Shown here piece by piece: positions 20,226 through 26,818 of a stretch of 26,818 nt of DNA. How positions within the stretch are numbered: position 1 is the first letter of the stretch; each line of letters opens with the position of its first letter. The notes beneath the pieces were generated by a model that was not told where the DNA came from, did not search any database, and saw only the letters and a list, made by a program, of their open reading frames with translations. The DNA is from a virus: positions 1 to 26,818 of the IMG/VR virus record IMGVR_UViG_3300027833_000188, one strand, 5' to 3'. Position numbers and translations under genes: made by a program.

Positions 20226-20614
20226 GCTAGGTCTCCTGTGATTACAACAGAGCTGGGAGTTGAATCATGTTGTCCAGAGGGGAAAGACGTTGCAGAACCA
20301 ATAGCATAACAGCCACGAAATCCACTAGTTGTACTGGCGTTAGATGCATTATTGTCGTTGCTTCTATAAGTTAAAACAATTCTTGCGTAACTACCTACTC
20401 CTGCAGGAGCGTAGCCAATACTAGAAAAATTATTAGTAAAAGCCGTTGTAAAGTCTCCTGTAGTATGGTCCGTAAATGAACTTTGATTAAAACTTCCGTG
20501 AGTCGTATCAGATGGAAAATCGTAATTCAAAAAATGTTTTGGTGCATTTTGCTTTGTCAGCGTGACCGCACCGCCGGAGCTAGTCTCAACTGTATTTGTG
20601 TGTAACGTACTCAT
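20222..20614 (-). CDS. Short tail-fibre paralog 3, ends GDLA
   Basis: A 130-residue protein. It opens MSTLHTNTVETSSGGAVTLT with the APKHFLNY segment near 25-31, has the shared block SFNQSSFTDHTTG (41-53), an aromatic SYARIVLTYRSNDN strand, and ends ITGDLA. Overall similarity to paralogs 1 and 2 is only in the block and the last residues; the rest has diverged, as expected for receptor-binding proteins under selection. One-base overlap with the 20614-21123 gene. Confidence 0.68.
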   Translation of the reverse strand: MSTLHTNTVETSSGGAVTLTKQNAPKHFLNYDFPSDTTHGSFNQSSFTDHTTGDFTTAFTNNFSSIGYAPAGVGSYARIVLTYRSNDNNASNASTTSGFRGCYAIGSATSFPSGQHDSTPSSVVITGDLA

Positions 20615-21123
20615 TATGCCACCACCAATGTTGCGCCAGAACTGACCGTCACTGTAACGCCGGACGCAATCGCCAGCGGGCCAGCCGCCAAGCCGTTTGT
20701 GTCGGTTGCAACAGTCACATCTGTGTCTAGCTGTTTTTCGTGAACGCGGATAATATCACCCAGCCCGCCGCCTGCTTCGCCCAAGAACGAACCGCCGCCA
20801 CCGGACCCCCATGATAGTGTGCCAGAGCCGTTTGTGAGCAGTGTCTGCCCGTTAGAGCCATCACCGTCAGGCAACGTAAAGGTCACAGTTGTTGTGACCG
20901 CTGAGGGGGCTTGGAACTTGATAGACGCGCTGTTGTCATCGTCCTGTAGGTTTAGGACATCAACGCCTGTGGTGCCCGCTGAGAAGTCAGCTAGGTGGCT
21001 CATTAGCTCACGAATAGCGTCGTTCACCTTTGACGGCAACATGCCCTCAGCAGTGTTGACACCGCCGACATCCGAATTGTTGGACGCAGTGGCATCGTAA
21101 TCGGTAAGTTTATCTTTTGCCAT
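20614..21123 (-). CDS. Tail-fibre protein, N-terminal module plus Gly-rich repeat part
   Basis: A 169-residue protein. Residues 1-45 (MAKDKLTDYDATASNNSDVG, VNTAEGMLPSKVNDAIRELM) repeat almost exactly the opening of the 447-residue fibre at 21302. Such a module attaches fibres to the tail in many phages. A middle part (DGDGSNGQTLLTNGSGTLSW) is the common fibre 'G.vL.s.G.g.l.W' motif, then a Gly-rich stretch and a Thr/Val beta end. Starts at the TAATG overlap with the small gene upstream. Structural role in the fibre is well supported. Confidence 0.78.
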   Translation of the reverse strand: MAKDKLTDYDATASNNSDVGGVNTAEGMLPSKVNDAIRELMSHLADFSAGTTGVDVLNLQDDDNSASIKFQAPSAVTTTVTFTLPDGDGSNGQTLLTNGSGTLSWGSGGGGSFLGEAGGGLGDIIRVHEKQLDTDVTVATDTNGLAAGPLAIASGVTVTVSSGATLVVA

Positions 21124-21299
21124 TAGTCAGCATCCTCTATTGTTAGTGTGCCAGCGGCTACCTGACGCATGATTTCTGCGTAGTCTGAGTTAGCAGGGTC
21201 TAGTGGTACTAAAAACTCTTTTCCGTCCACAGTTATGCGGATGTGAGAGTTTTCTGTGCCTTCTAAATTCAAAGTGTATTGTGCTTGTGTAATGTTCAT
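21123..21299 (-). CDS. Small conserved tail-region protein
   Basis: A 58-residue protein: MNITQAQYTLNLEGTENSHI, RITVDGKEFLVPLDPANSDY, AEIMRQVAAGTLTIEDAD. The 'VPLDPANSDYAEI' phrase is frequent in small phage tail-region proteins; it has no known function. The stop overlaps the next ATG by one base, and it begins two bases after the end of the 447-residue fibre gene. Well-formed and conserved-looking, so considered real. Confidence 0.72.
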   Translation of the reverse strand: MNITQAQYTLNLEGTENSHIRITVDGKEFLVPLDPANSDYAEIMRQVAAGTLTIEDAD

Positions 21300-21301
21300 T
21301 C

Positions 21302-22645
21302 CTATAACTCCGAACTAAATGTAAGTCTAAAGTTAATATCGTTATTAACCCGTAGTGTGGTAGAGTAACCACTCGTTCCACCGCCGCCACCGCTAAACCC
21401 AAGCTGAAGAGTTTTAGGACCATTTTGGTCGGCAGATACTGTTTGACCTACACTAGTATTTCCTCCTAACGCCGCCCAGTTTCCAGACTTACTGATAGTC
21501 GGGGCCGCCCTCATTTCAACTGGATGCTGATACAAACCAAGTGCTTGTCCCGTAGTGAAGTTTGTAACCGTAGCTATGGTTTGATAAGTAGTGTCGCCAC
21601 CTACAAAGTGAAAATACCTGTAACACTTCTGCAAAGTTACTGAGAATGGCTCATGCTCAAAAGGCGTGGCACTTCCAACCTCAAGCTGACAGCCTGTAAT
21701 AAAGAATGTCGCTGAGGCTGAACCTATCCAAGCGGCTTGATTAGTTGTTTCCCATTTTTCGCCAGCAGTCCACGCACCAGCCGTGCCTTGATAGTTTGAC
21801 CCAGAACCAAAGCCCCAATATATCCGCAAGCCATTTCCGTTAGTCTTGTTCCAAGAGCCTGTCGTATCACCAGATGAAACTGTAATGGTTTTCTTTTCCC
21901 AAGTGTTTGCAGATGAAATTGTGTATTCGTATATGTAATGCCTAGAAGCTGTTGTTGAGTAAAGCGCACCACAATATGTGCCAGCCAAGCTAGACTTTAC
22001 CCAGAAAGATAGAGTGACTGCTTTAGCGTCACTATGACCATATCCAAGCTGTGAAACATTGTACCCCTCAATGTCCGTTGCCCAGCGGTAATTGTCACCA
22101 GCCGCAACAGAACTATCAACACCTGTGTTAGTCAGTTTTGCGCTATGCTCAAATTCATTGTTTGGAACGTCTGTGGATTGTTCAACAGTGTATGTCCCGC
22201 CACCGTTTGCCCAACCCTTAAAACGGTCAGCGGCAAACACATCATTACCATTGACCGTTGTTGCACCAGCTCCGCGTTGGAATATAGAAAACTTTCCGTT
22301 GATGATAAGATTTCTCGCACCGCCAATCTGCCCGCCGTTGATGCTGGTCAGGTGTGCCGCTACAGCATTCGCAATCGAGCCGATAGCGCCGTCCTTTAGC
22401 AAAACGCCGTCAATGGTCACGCCAGTGGCAGATGTCTTTTCGCTGATGGTGTCCGTGCTGAAGCTGTCAGCCACAGGTGTCTCAAGAGCAACAGTGCCGG
22501 TGCTGACGTTCTTGAGGTCGGTCATAACTTCGCGGATAGCGTTGTTTAATCCGCTGGGCGCACAGCCCTCAGATATGTCAACTGACTGGATGTCCGAGTT
22601 GTTGGAACTTGTCGCGCTATAATCGCGGATACTGTCTTTAGCCAT
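21302..22645 (-). CDS. Main tail-fibre protein
   Basis: A 447-residue fibre. The N-terminal attachment module is MAKDSIRDYSATSSNNSDIQ, then EGCAPSGLNNAIREVMTDLK. A helical and repeat stretch leads to NLIINGKFSIFQRGAGATTV (about 111-130), the usual opening of a carbohydrate-binding-like fibre domain, with FWVKSSLAGTYCGALYST, a FFITGCQLEVGSATPFEHEP element and a CYRYFHFVGG block near 345-355, all hallmarks of phage fibres of this kind. A Gly-rich C-terminus (GFSGGGGGTSGY) may be the trimer or tip. Likely the principal receptor-binding protein of the virion. Confidence 0.82.
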   Translation of the reverse strand: MAKDSIRDYSATSSNNSDIQSVDISEGCAPSGLNNAIREVMTDLKNVSTGTVALETPVADSFSTDTISEKTSATGVTIDGVLLKDGAIGSIANAVAAHLTSINGGQIGGARNLIINGKFSIFQRGAGATTVNGNDVFAADRFKGWANGGGTYTVEQSTDVPNNEFEHSAKLTNTGVDSSVAAGDNYRWATDIEGYNVSQLGYGHSDAKAVTLSFWVKSSLAGTYCGALYSTTASRHYIYEYTISSANTWEKKTITVSSGDTTGSWNKTNGNGLRIYWGFGSGSNYQGTAGAWTAGEKWETTNQAAWIGSASATFFITGCQLEVGSATPFEHEPFSVTLQKCYRYFHFVGGDTTYQTIATVTNFTTGQALGLYQHPVEMRAAPTISKSGNWAALGGNTSVGQTVSADQNGPKTLQLGFSGGGGGTSGYSTTLRVNNDINFRLTFSSEL

Positions 22646-22654
22646 TACTCGCTC

Positions 22655-24214
22655 CTAATCCAGCAGATTTCTATCTGATGGTCTGATTGTTACTCTAGGT
22701 ATACCACTATAAGGGTCTGATTGCATCTCGCTTGCTTGGGCCTCCGGTAATAGCAACCCTCCAATACGCGGTCCAAACTCAGATACTGTAGGCGCAAGAG
22801 ACTTCATAAGGTTAGACGGTCCCCTAGCGGCGGCTCTGCCCAAAAGAGGATATTCATACAAAGAAGAGCCCACTATGTTTGCGCCAAGGCCAAGCATTTT
22901 TCTTGGTGTTGTTGCTGTCATTATGTCGCCAACAGCTAACCGACCAGCCGTGCCACTATCAGGCACAGTGCCGCCCAAGACATCTCTAGCCTCTCTAGCC
23001 CGAACAACTTCTGGTGAAGTTCTTGCCCTTCCTTTAGTTTCAGCCTTTACAAGTGCCGCTGGGGTAAATTCTCCGCCCATCCCTGCTCTTGCGTCTGACA
23101 GCTTAACAATAGGCCGCATATTTCGGAACGCTTTGTTTGCTTTTTGTAGGTCCGGCAGAAACGGGTTCTGGCTGGCAAAGTCATCTCTTATTGTGCTCTG
23201 TATCTCCCGCAAGACGCGAACTTCTGTATTGTCCCCCTTCAGAACAGCAGACCTTATCTGGGCAGACAACTTGCTTTCAGCTTCCTTAAAAGCCTTCCCG
23301 CCAGCATCAGGGTTTCTCATAAACCTAAAATAGCTCTCGTTAAGTTTTTTGGTAAATTTAGCTAGGTCATCAGCGTCAAAAACTTTATCAGAAAGCGCTG
23401 TCTGCAATATTTTTTCAATTTTTGCATTAGGAACTGTCGCGTCAAATTTGGCCTTAGGGACCACAGATTCATACGCATCCTGAATAGCATCTTCTGCAAA
23501 ATCAACAGCGTCCTCTCCCGTCATTCCCTTCGGAACTTTTTTGCCTAATGGAGACAACGCCTCATCAATAGTCTCAGCTACAAACATTTGCTGGGGTCTG
23601 CGCCGCGCCTCTTGAATTGATTCCTGTAAAAACGGGGTAGATATTTTCTGTTCGATGGAACCAATCTTGCCACCGAATGCCTGCCCCATAGTTAAGGGAT
23701 AACCACGCTCTAGCATAGACTTAGCGCCCGCCTGTAAGGTCGGCATAATCTTCTGACCGAGACCGGCAGTTACAGCGCCTATTGGACCTTGTATAGCCGC
23801 GCCAGTAAGCCGCTCTTCAGGTGTCTCGCCTGTTCCTGCGCCGTATATTGCCGCGTCTGCACCGCCGAACTTCGCCGCTCGCTTTACAGCCTCTTTGCCG
23901 ACTGCTGTTCCTATAGTCCTTGTCGCGCCATAGCCGCCGGTAATTAAGCCACCTAATATCTCTGCGCCGTATGCTTTGTATGGGTCTGTTTCTTGGAATG
24001 TCTTTATGTCAGTCCTGATTTCTTTAATTATCTCAGGATAAGACTTATCACCAAAAGCAGACCGAACAGCCGCTTCCATTTCATCGCCAAAGCCCAGAGT
24101 TAGACCTTGGCCTGCGGCCCTAGCAATGTCCGTATAAATGTCAAGAGTGGTCCGTTTAGCCTTAGCAGGACCGCCTTGATTTGGGTCTATTTTTACCTTT
24201 TTAGTCACAGCCAT
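22655..24214 (-). CDS. Internal virion/ejection-type protein
   Basis: A 519-residue protein. ARAAGQGLTLGFGDEMEAAV near residue 32 is typical of phage ejection or internal virion proteins. A glycine and alanine-rich hydrophobic region (about 85-170: ILGGLITGGYGATRTIGTAV, AAIYGAGTGETPEERLTGAA) could insert into a membrane, followed by long helical segments. A short Pro-rich C-terminus ends PRVTIRPSDRNLLD. Such proteins leave the particle with the DNA and help it cross the envelope. Overlaps the next gene by one base. Not certain; a scaffold-like role is an alternative. Confidence 0.65.
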   Translation of the reverse strand: MAVTKKVKIDPNQGGPAKAKRTTLDIYTDIARAAGQGLTLGFGDEMEAAVRSAFGDKSYPEIIKEIRTDIKTFQETDPYKAYGAEILGGLITGGYGATRTIGTAVGKEAVKRAAKFGGADAAIYGAGTGETPEERLTGAAIQGPIGAVTAGLGQKIMPTLQAGAKSMLERGYPLTMGQAFGGKIGSIEQKISTPFLQESIQEARRRPQQMFVAETIDEALSPLGKKVPKGMTGEDAVDFAEDAIQDAYESVVPKAKFDATVPNAKIEKILQTALSDKVFDADDLAKFTKKLNESYFRFMRNPDAGGKAFKEAESKLSAQIRSAVLKGDNTEVRVLREIQSTIRDDFASQNPFLPDLQKANKAFRNMRPIVKLSDARAGMGGEFTPAALVKAETKGRARTSPEVVRAREARDVLGGTVPDSGTAGRLAVGDIMTATTPRKMLGLGANIVGSSLYEYPLLGRAAARGPSNLMKSLAPTVSEFGPRIGGLLLPEAQASEMQSDPYSGIPRVTIRPSDRNLLD

Positions 24215-25452
24215 TACTCAAACTCCACAAACATAAACTTATTAAATTCGTTGCTGTAGTAAGTATCCCCGTCAAGGATATCACCCGCATCGTAAAGTTT
24301 TTGCAACTCGTCCACATTGCCAACCCTATGAAAAATGCGTGGTAGCTTGGCGTCTGCGTAATCCCCAAAACCAAGTGTAGTCCCGTTTTCCTTAATATAG
24401 TCGTCTAACAGACTAAGTCTCAGCTTGTTATGCCTGTTAATTTGCTTCATGGTTTTTGCAATAATTAGGTTAGCGTAAGGTGTTTTGTCCAAGCCAAAAA
24501 CTGTATCTTTGTACAAATTCATGTCTGCGTCTGATGTTGCGCCTGACCCAGCCACTCTCTGCATAGGAACAAGCTGGCTTGCAAAGGCGTTTAGAGCTTC
24601 TTGCTCGCTTAGCTCCTCAAGCTCTTCATCACCCAAGAGGCCCATGCCCGACAAGATTTTCTTAAAAGGTAAAATTGTACCTTCTAGCCCCCCCGTAGCA
24701 ACCCCGTCCTCAAGCATCGCAATAGCTTGGTCCAACCTCACTTCAACTTTTGGGTCAACCTGTGTGTCAGTCCGAATTTTTGCTCTATCTTCAAGAGCTG
24801 ACTTCAAAAACATTTCCTGCTTTTTGCCTTCGCCAAGATTTATTGCCGTAGCGGGCTTTGTTAGCATTTCCCGTATAAAGTTCTGCCCCTCTGGGGAGCT
24901 AGGGTCAATACCGGCTAGGCGTAGCTTTTCCATAAGGGCTGATTCCTTGCCCAGATTTGCCATAGCAATTCTATCCTGCAATGCGGCCCGCTTCTCAGCA
25001 GTCTCAGCCGCCTTAGCCGCTTGGAATGACTTCATGCCGGACTGCATCATCGCGCCCAAACCCTGAGCCGTGGATATCGGTGTCGGGCTGTAGCCTGACA
25101 TCTGCAAACCTGTTGCCGCCGCCGCACCTAAGCCAGCCGATGCAGGTGTGCCAAATTCAGGAGACAGACGCTCCATAAGGCTCATTGGCTTCTTTGGTGG
25201 CAGAGACGGAACTGTTCCCATTGTTGGCTGTGTGCCAGCAAGACGGTCCATAACGCCCTTGCGGAGACCAAAGGGAGGTAATGGAGATGGCTGTGGGCCA
25301 GCACTAGGCAAGCGCGGGCCAGCGGCAGAAATTCTGCCCAGAGCGTCTCTGGCAATCACTTGGCTTTGTGGCCTTGGTGTTTGTGGCTGTTGTAGCTGTA
25401 GGAACCGACCCGCTGGGGTCATGCTCAAATCAAAGCGTGAAGGTATTGCCAT
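24214..25452 (-). CDS. Hypothetical virion protein, helical
   Basis: A 412-residue protein. The first 120 residues are Pro/Gln/Ser-rich and look disordered, then Gly/Ala-rich (about 102-115). From 135 on it is helical (FQAAKAAETAEKRAALQDRI and later). The C-terminal part (LDDYIKENGTTLGFGDYADA, IFHRVGNVDELQKLYDAGDI) is compact and ends YSNEFNKFMFVEFE. No family recognised. It sits between the ejection-type protein and the 253-residue protein with one-base overlaps, so a virion or ejection role is likely. Confidence 0.6.
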   Translation of the reverse strand: MAIPSRFDLSMTPAGRFLQLQQPQTPRPQSQVIARDALGRISAAGPRLPSAGPQPSPLPPFGLRKGVMDRLAGTQPTMGTVPSLPPKKPMSLMERLSPEFGTPASAGLGAAAATGLQMSGYSPTPISTAQGLGAMMQSGMKSFQAAKAAETAEKRAALQDRIAMANLGKESALMEKLRLAGIDPSSPEGQNFIREMLTKPATAINLGEGKKQEMFLKSALEDRAKIRTDTQVDPKVEVRLDQAIAMLEDGVATGGLEGTILPFKKILSGMGLLGDEELEELSEQEALNAFASQLVPMQRVAGSGATSDADMNLYKDTVFGLDKTPYANLIIAKTMKQINRHNKLRLSLLDDYIKENGTTLGFGDYADAKLPRIFHRVGNVDELQKLYDAGDILDGDTYYSNEFNKFMFVEFE

Positions 25453-26213
25453 TATGCGAATGCTCCTAACAATGCGCCACCTGCGGCAAGACCCTGTGCG
25501 CCGCCGCCTGTCATGCTCAGCATTTTAGCGGCCTGTGCGCCAGCTAGACCGCCGGAGAGGAACCCTAGTGCTGGATTGCGTGTGACCGGAGTTATTTGCT
25601 GACCACCAAGTGCGCCTGAGCCACCCTGAACAAACTGCATATAGTCTGCCAGCTTTTGCGTGGGCCGTGCCTGCTCATACTGGAACCTTTGCATATCAGC
25701 TTGCAGTTCTGCCTGCGACTGAGCCTCTCTAGCACCGCCAACCTGTGCAAGTGTCTCTAAGTCAGCAAAGCCGAACTGACGGGCCGCTGGTGCCTGTGCA
25801 ATCGCCGCCTGCTGTGCTTGGTAGGCCATAGGTGCCAATGCCTGAGCAATCGCCGCGTCACCATAGCCTGAGCCATATCTGCCAGACTGAGAGAGTTGAC
25901 CCTGCATTTTCTCCAGAACGGGTTGCATTGCCGCTGACATCAGCGGGTTAGTGCCCATCAGGTTCTGCATCACAACGTCCTGCGTCGCGCCGATAAAAGG
26001 GCTACCCTGAAGAGCTTGTGAACGGTATCCGCTCAGTGCCTGCTCCGTTTCAGGTGCAAAGCCTACAACTGTGCTCTGAGGGTAATACTGAGGTGTTGGG
26101 CTCTCATATAGACGCTTGGCCTCTTCCAGCCCCGTCTTGAGAAACGGCTGTGCATATGCCGGTGCCTGTGTGGACTGTGTGATAGTCCGTGAACTTCCGC
26201 CGCCCTTGCTCAT
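25452..26213 (-). CDS. Gln/Ala-rich virion protein, ejection-type
   Basis: A 253-residue protein. It opens MSKGGGSSRTITQSTQAPAY, continues with a helical part YAQPFLKTGLEEAKRLYESP and the FAPETEQALSGYRSQAL block, then a long Gln/Ala helix, and ends in a Gly/Ala-rich hydrophobic tail (about 219-253). This composition, with a Gly-Ser-rich RYGSGYGDAA segment in the middle, is common for phage head or ejection proteins of podoviruses. Start at ATG 26213. Adjacent to the GNAT-like gene by two bases. Function inferred from context. Confidence 0.65.
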   Translation of the reverse strand: MSKGGGSSRTITQSTQAPAYAQPFLKTGLEEAKRLYESPTPQYYPQSTVVGFAPETEQALSGYRSQALQGSPFIGATQDVVMQNLMGTNPLMSAAMQPVLEKMQGQLSQSGRYGSGYGDAAIAQALAPMAYQAQQAAIAQAPAARQFGFADLETLAQVGGAREAQSQAELQADMQRFQYEQARPTQKLADYMQFVQGGSGALGGQQITPVTRNPALGFLSGGLAGAQAAKMLSMTGGGAQGLAAGGALLGAFA

Positions 26214-26214
26214 T

Positions 26215-26574
26215 TTACAAATTCCTTGTCAATAATGTGGCTGTCGCCTGATACTCGTTTAGCTGGCGCTCCCAGCCCTTACGTCCGATAATTTCCATTG
26301 AATCGCATCCGTGGCCCTTGGCCCATTCAGCAACTTCTTTTTCAGCTCCCATCAGTTCGTCCATATCACCGCCAGCTAACCAGATTCGGCAGGACGTTCT
26401 CTGTGGGTAGTCAACTATCTCAGTCACTATAACAGAATTTTCATACGGAAAAAACTGCGCTTTCCCAGAGCGTATAGCGTCCAGCACATCCAGAGCCGTG
26501 TGACTGTTTCCAGCGTATTCTAGCGCGGCCTCTACATGGTGCATCAATCTTTCATATTCATCCAATAATGACAT
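26215..26574 (-). CDS. Conserved GNAT-like phage protein
   Basis: A 119-residue protein. HVEAALEYAGNSHTALDVLD, IRSGKAQFFPYENSVIVTEI, DYPQRTSCRIWLAGGDMDEL, WAKGHGCDSMEIIGRKGWER form a pattern that recurs in many phages next to virion genes. The order of strands and the 'GC....GR.GW' end resembles the GNAT acetyltransferase fold, but the acetyl-CoA loop is not evident. It may be a structural relative of the T7 assembly protein gp13 (a loose comparison). ATG at 26574 overlaps the upstream gene by 17 bases. Confidence 0.7.
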   Translation of the reverse strand: MSLLDEYERLMHHVEAALEYAGNSHTALDVLDAIRSGKAQFFPYENSVIVTEIVDYPQRTSCRIWLAGGDMDELMGAEKEVAEWAKGHGCDSMEIIGRKGWERQLNEYQATATLLTRNL

Positions 26575-26818
26575 ATGCTACCGCCGTTGCGTGCCCGTGA
26601 CTTTTGCTCTCCACGACGAAACTTCCGTTGTTTAGCGTATTAACGACCGGCTCCACGCTGTAGAAATGTGCATCCAATGGGCTGAACAATATAACGCTTT
26701 CCTTGCCCACACGCGGGTCCGTCACCGTTGTTGATATTGTGCTGTGCGGTATGGTGAACTCACCCACACTATTTAGCTTGCCATCAACTGTGCGGTTCAG
26801 CACTTCTGCAACTTCTCG
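26558..26818 (-). CDS. Small virion-type protein, N-terminus cut by window edge
   Basis: At least 86 codons are open to the right edge. The visible sequence begins REVAEVLNRTVDGKLNSVGE, then FTIPHSTISTTVTDPRVGKE, ILFSPLDAHFYSVEPVVNTL and NNGSFVVESKSHGHATAVAYV. It is a compact all-beta small protein known from phage tail or head regions (neck or decoration type); a GTG at 26803 is in frame, but the conserved text runs through it, so the true start is outside the window. Stop TGA at 26558-26560. Confidence 0.62.
   Translation of the reverse strand, partial: REVAEVLNRTVDGKLNSVGEFTIPHSTISTTVTDPRVGKESVILFSPLDAHFYSVEPVVNTLNNGSFVVESKSHGHATAVAYVIIG

Noticed and set aside
22092-22622. 176-codon plus-strand frame opposite the main fibre gene
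   Set aside because: Antisense to a well-supported fibre with conserved blocks; no start signal; composition typical of a shadow frame.
24485-25066. 193-codon plus-strand frame opposite the 412-residue gene
   Set aside because: Ser/Pro-rich antisense shadow without ribosome-binding site; the minus-strand gene has one-base overlaps with neighbours and a sensible sequence.
1-26818. Lysogeny genes (integrase, excisionase, attachment site)
   Set aside because: None seen. The HTH gene alone does not show a temperate life style, since lytic phages also carry Cro-like regulators.
1-26818. tRNA genes or phage DNA/RNA polymerase
   Set aside because: No cloverleaf-like segment was noticed by eye and no polymerase motif occurs in any supported gene; they may lie outside the window.

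Overview
The window is a contiguous piece of a tailed double-stranded DNA phage (or prophage) genome. It encodes a portal protein, both terminase subunits, tail-fibre and ejection-type virion proteins, an M15 endolysin with holins, and a recombination set. No host housekeeping gene, rRNA, tRNA, integrase or CRISPR array is visible. The portal gene runs off the left edge and a small structural-type gene runs off the right edge, so the capsid and tail-tube genes probably lie just outside. The short tail-fibre and ejection cluster, with no long tail genes seen, suggests a podovirus-like particle. The GTA_holin_3TM-type holin and several gene types common in marine phages point to an alphaproteobacterial, possibly marine, host. 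That host assignment is inference.

Layout. (1) 1-5835, minus strand: portal and its small companions, a 728-residue multi-domain 'polyvalent' type protein, and small basic proteins. A UUCG terminator followed by a near-consensus sigma70-like promoter (about 5570-5630) sets the boundary of this unit. (2) 5939-7025, plus strand: a short cassette of four small unknown genes with its own promoter and two matching hairpin-plus-Shine-Dalgarno elements. It runs head-on into terL and shares overlapping stop codons with it. (3) 12926-7022, minus strand: a small HTH repressor-like protein, PD-(D/E)XK and HNH nucleases, a winged-helix replication initiator with DNA repeats inside its gene, zinc-ribbon proteins, a DUF6378-like protein, then terS and terL separated by about 200 bp carrying 9-bp repeats. 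(4) 13009-17406, plus strand: RecB-type exonuclease, Sak3/DUF1071-like annealing protein, SSB, zinc-ribbon protein, a stand-alone DnaA domain IV, another nuclease, then the lysis genes. (5) 17520-17756, minus strand: one small gene with its own promoter. (6) 26818-17870, minus strand: ejection/virion proteins, a tail-fibre array and fibre accessory proteins.

How it works together (inference). Blocks 3 and 4 diverge from an 80-bp control region in which two well-formed promoters face each other and overlap beside the HTH gene, which is the layout of a regulatory switch. The exonuclease, annealing protein and SSB form a recombination module. The initiator and the DnaA-domain protein probably recruit host replication proteins, because no DNA or RNA polymerase gene is present here. 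Most genes within a block overlap by 1-17 bases, so translational coupling is likely the rule.

The most unusual features are the DnaA domain IV protein with no ATPase, the frame-shifted 16-bp repeats inside the initiator gene (candidate origin), the paired hairpin ribosome-binding elements, the three paralogous short fibre proteins that all end in GDLA, and two small proteins with an identical four-cysteine spacing next to the portal gene.
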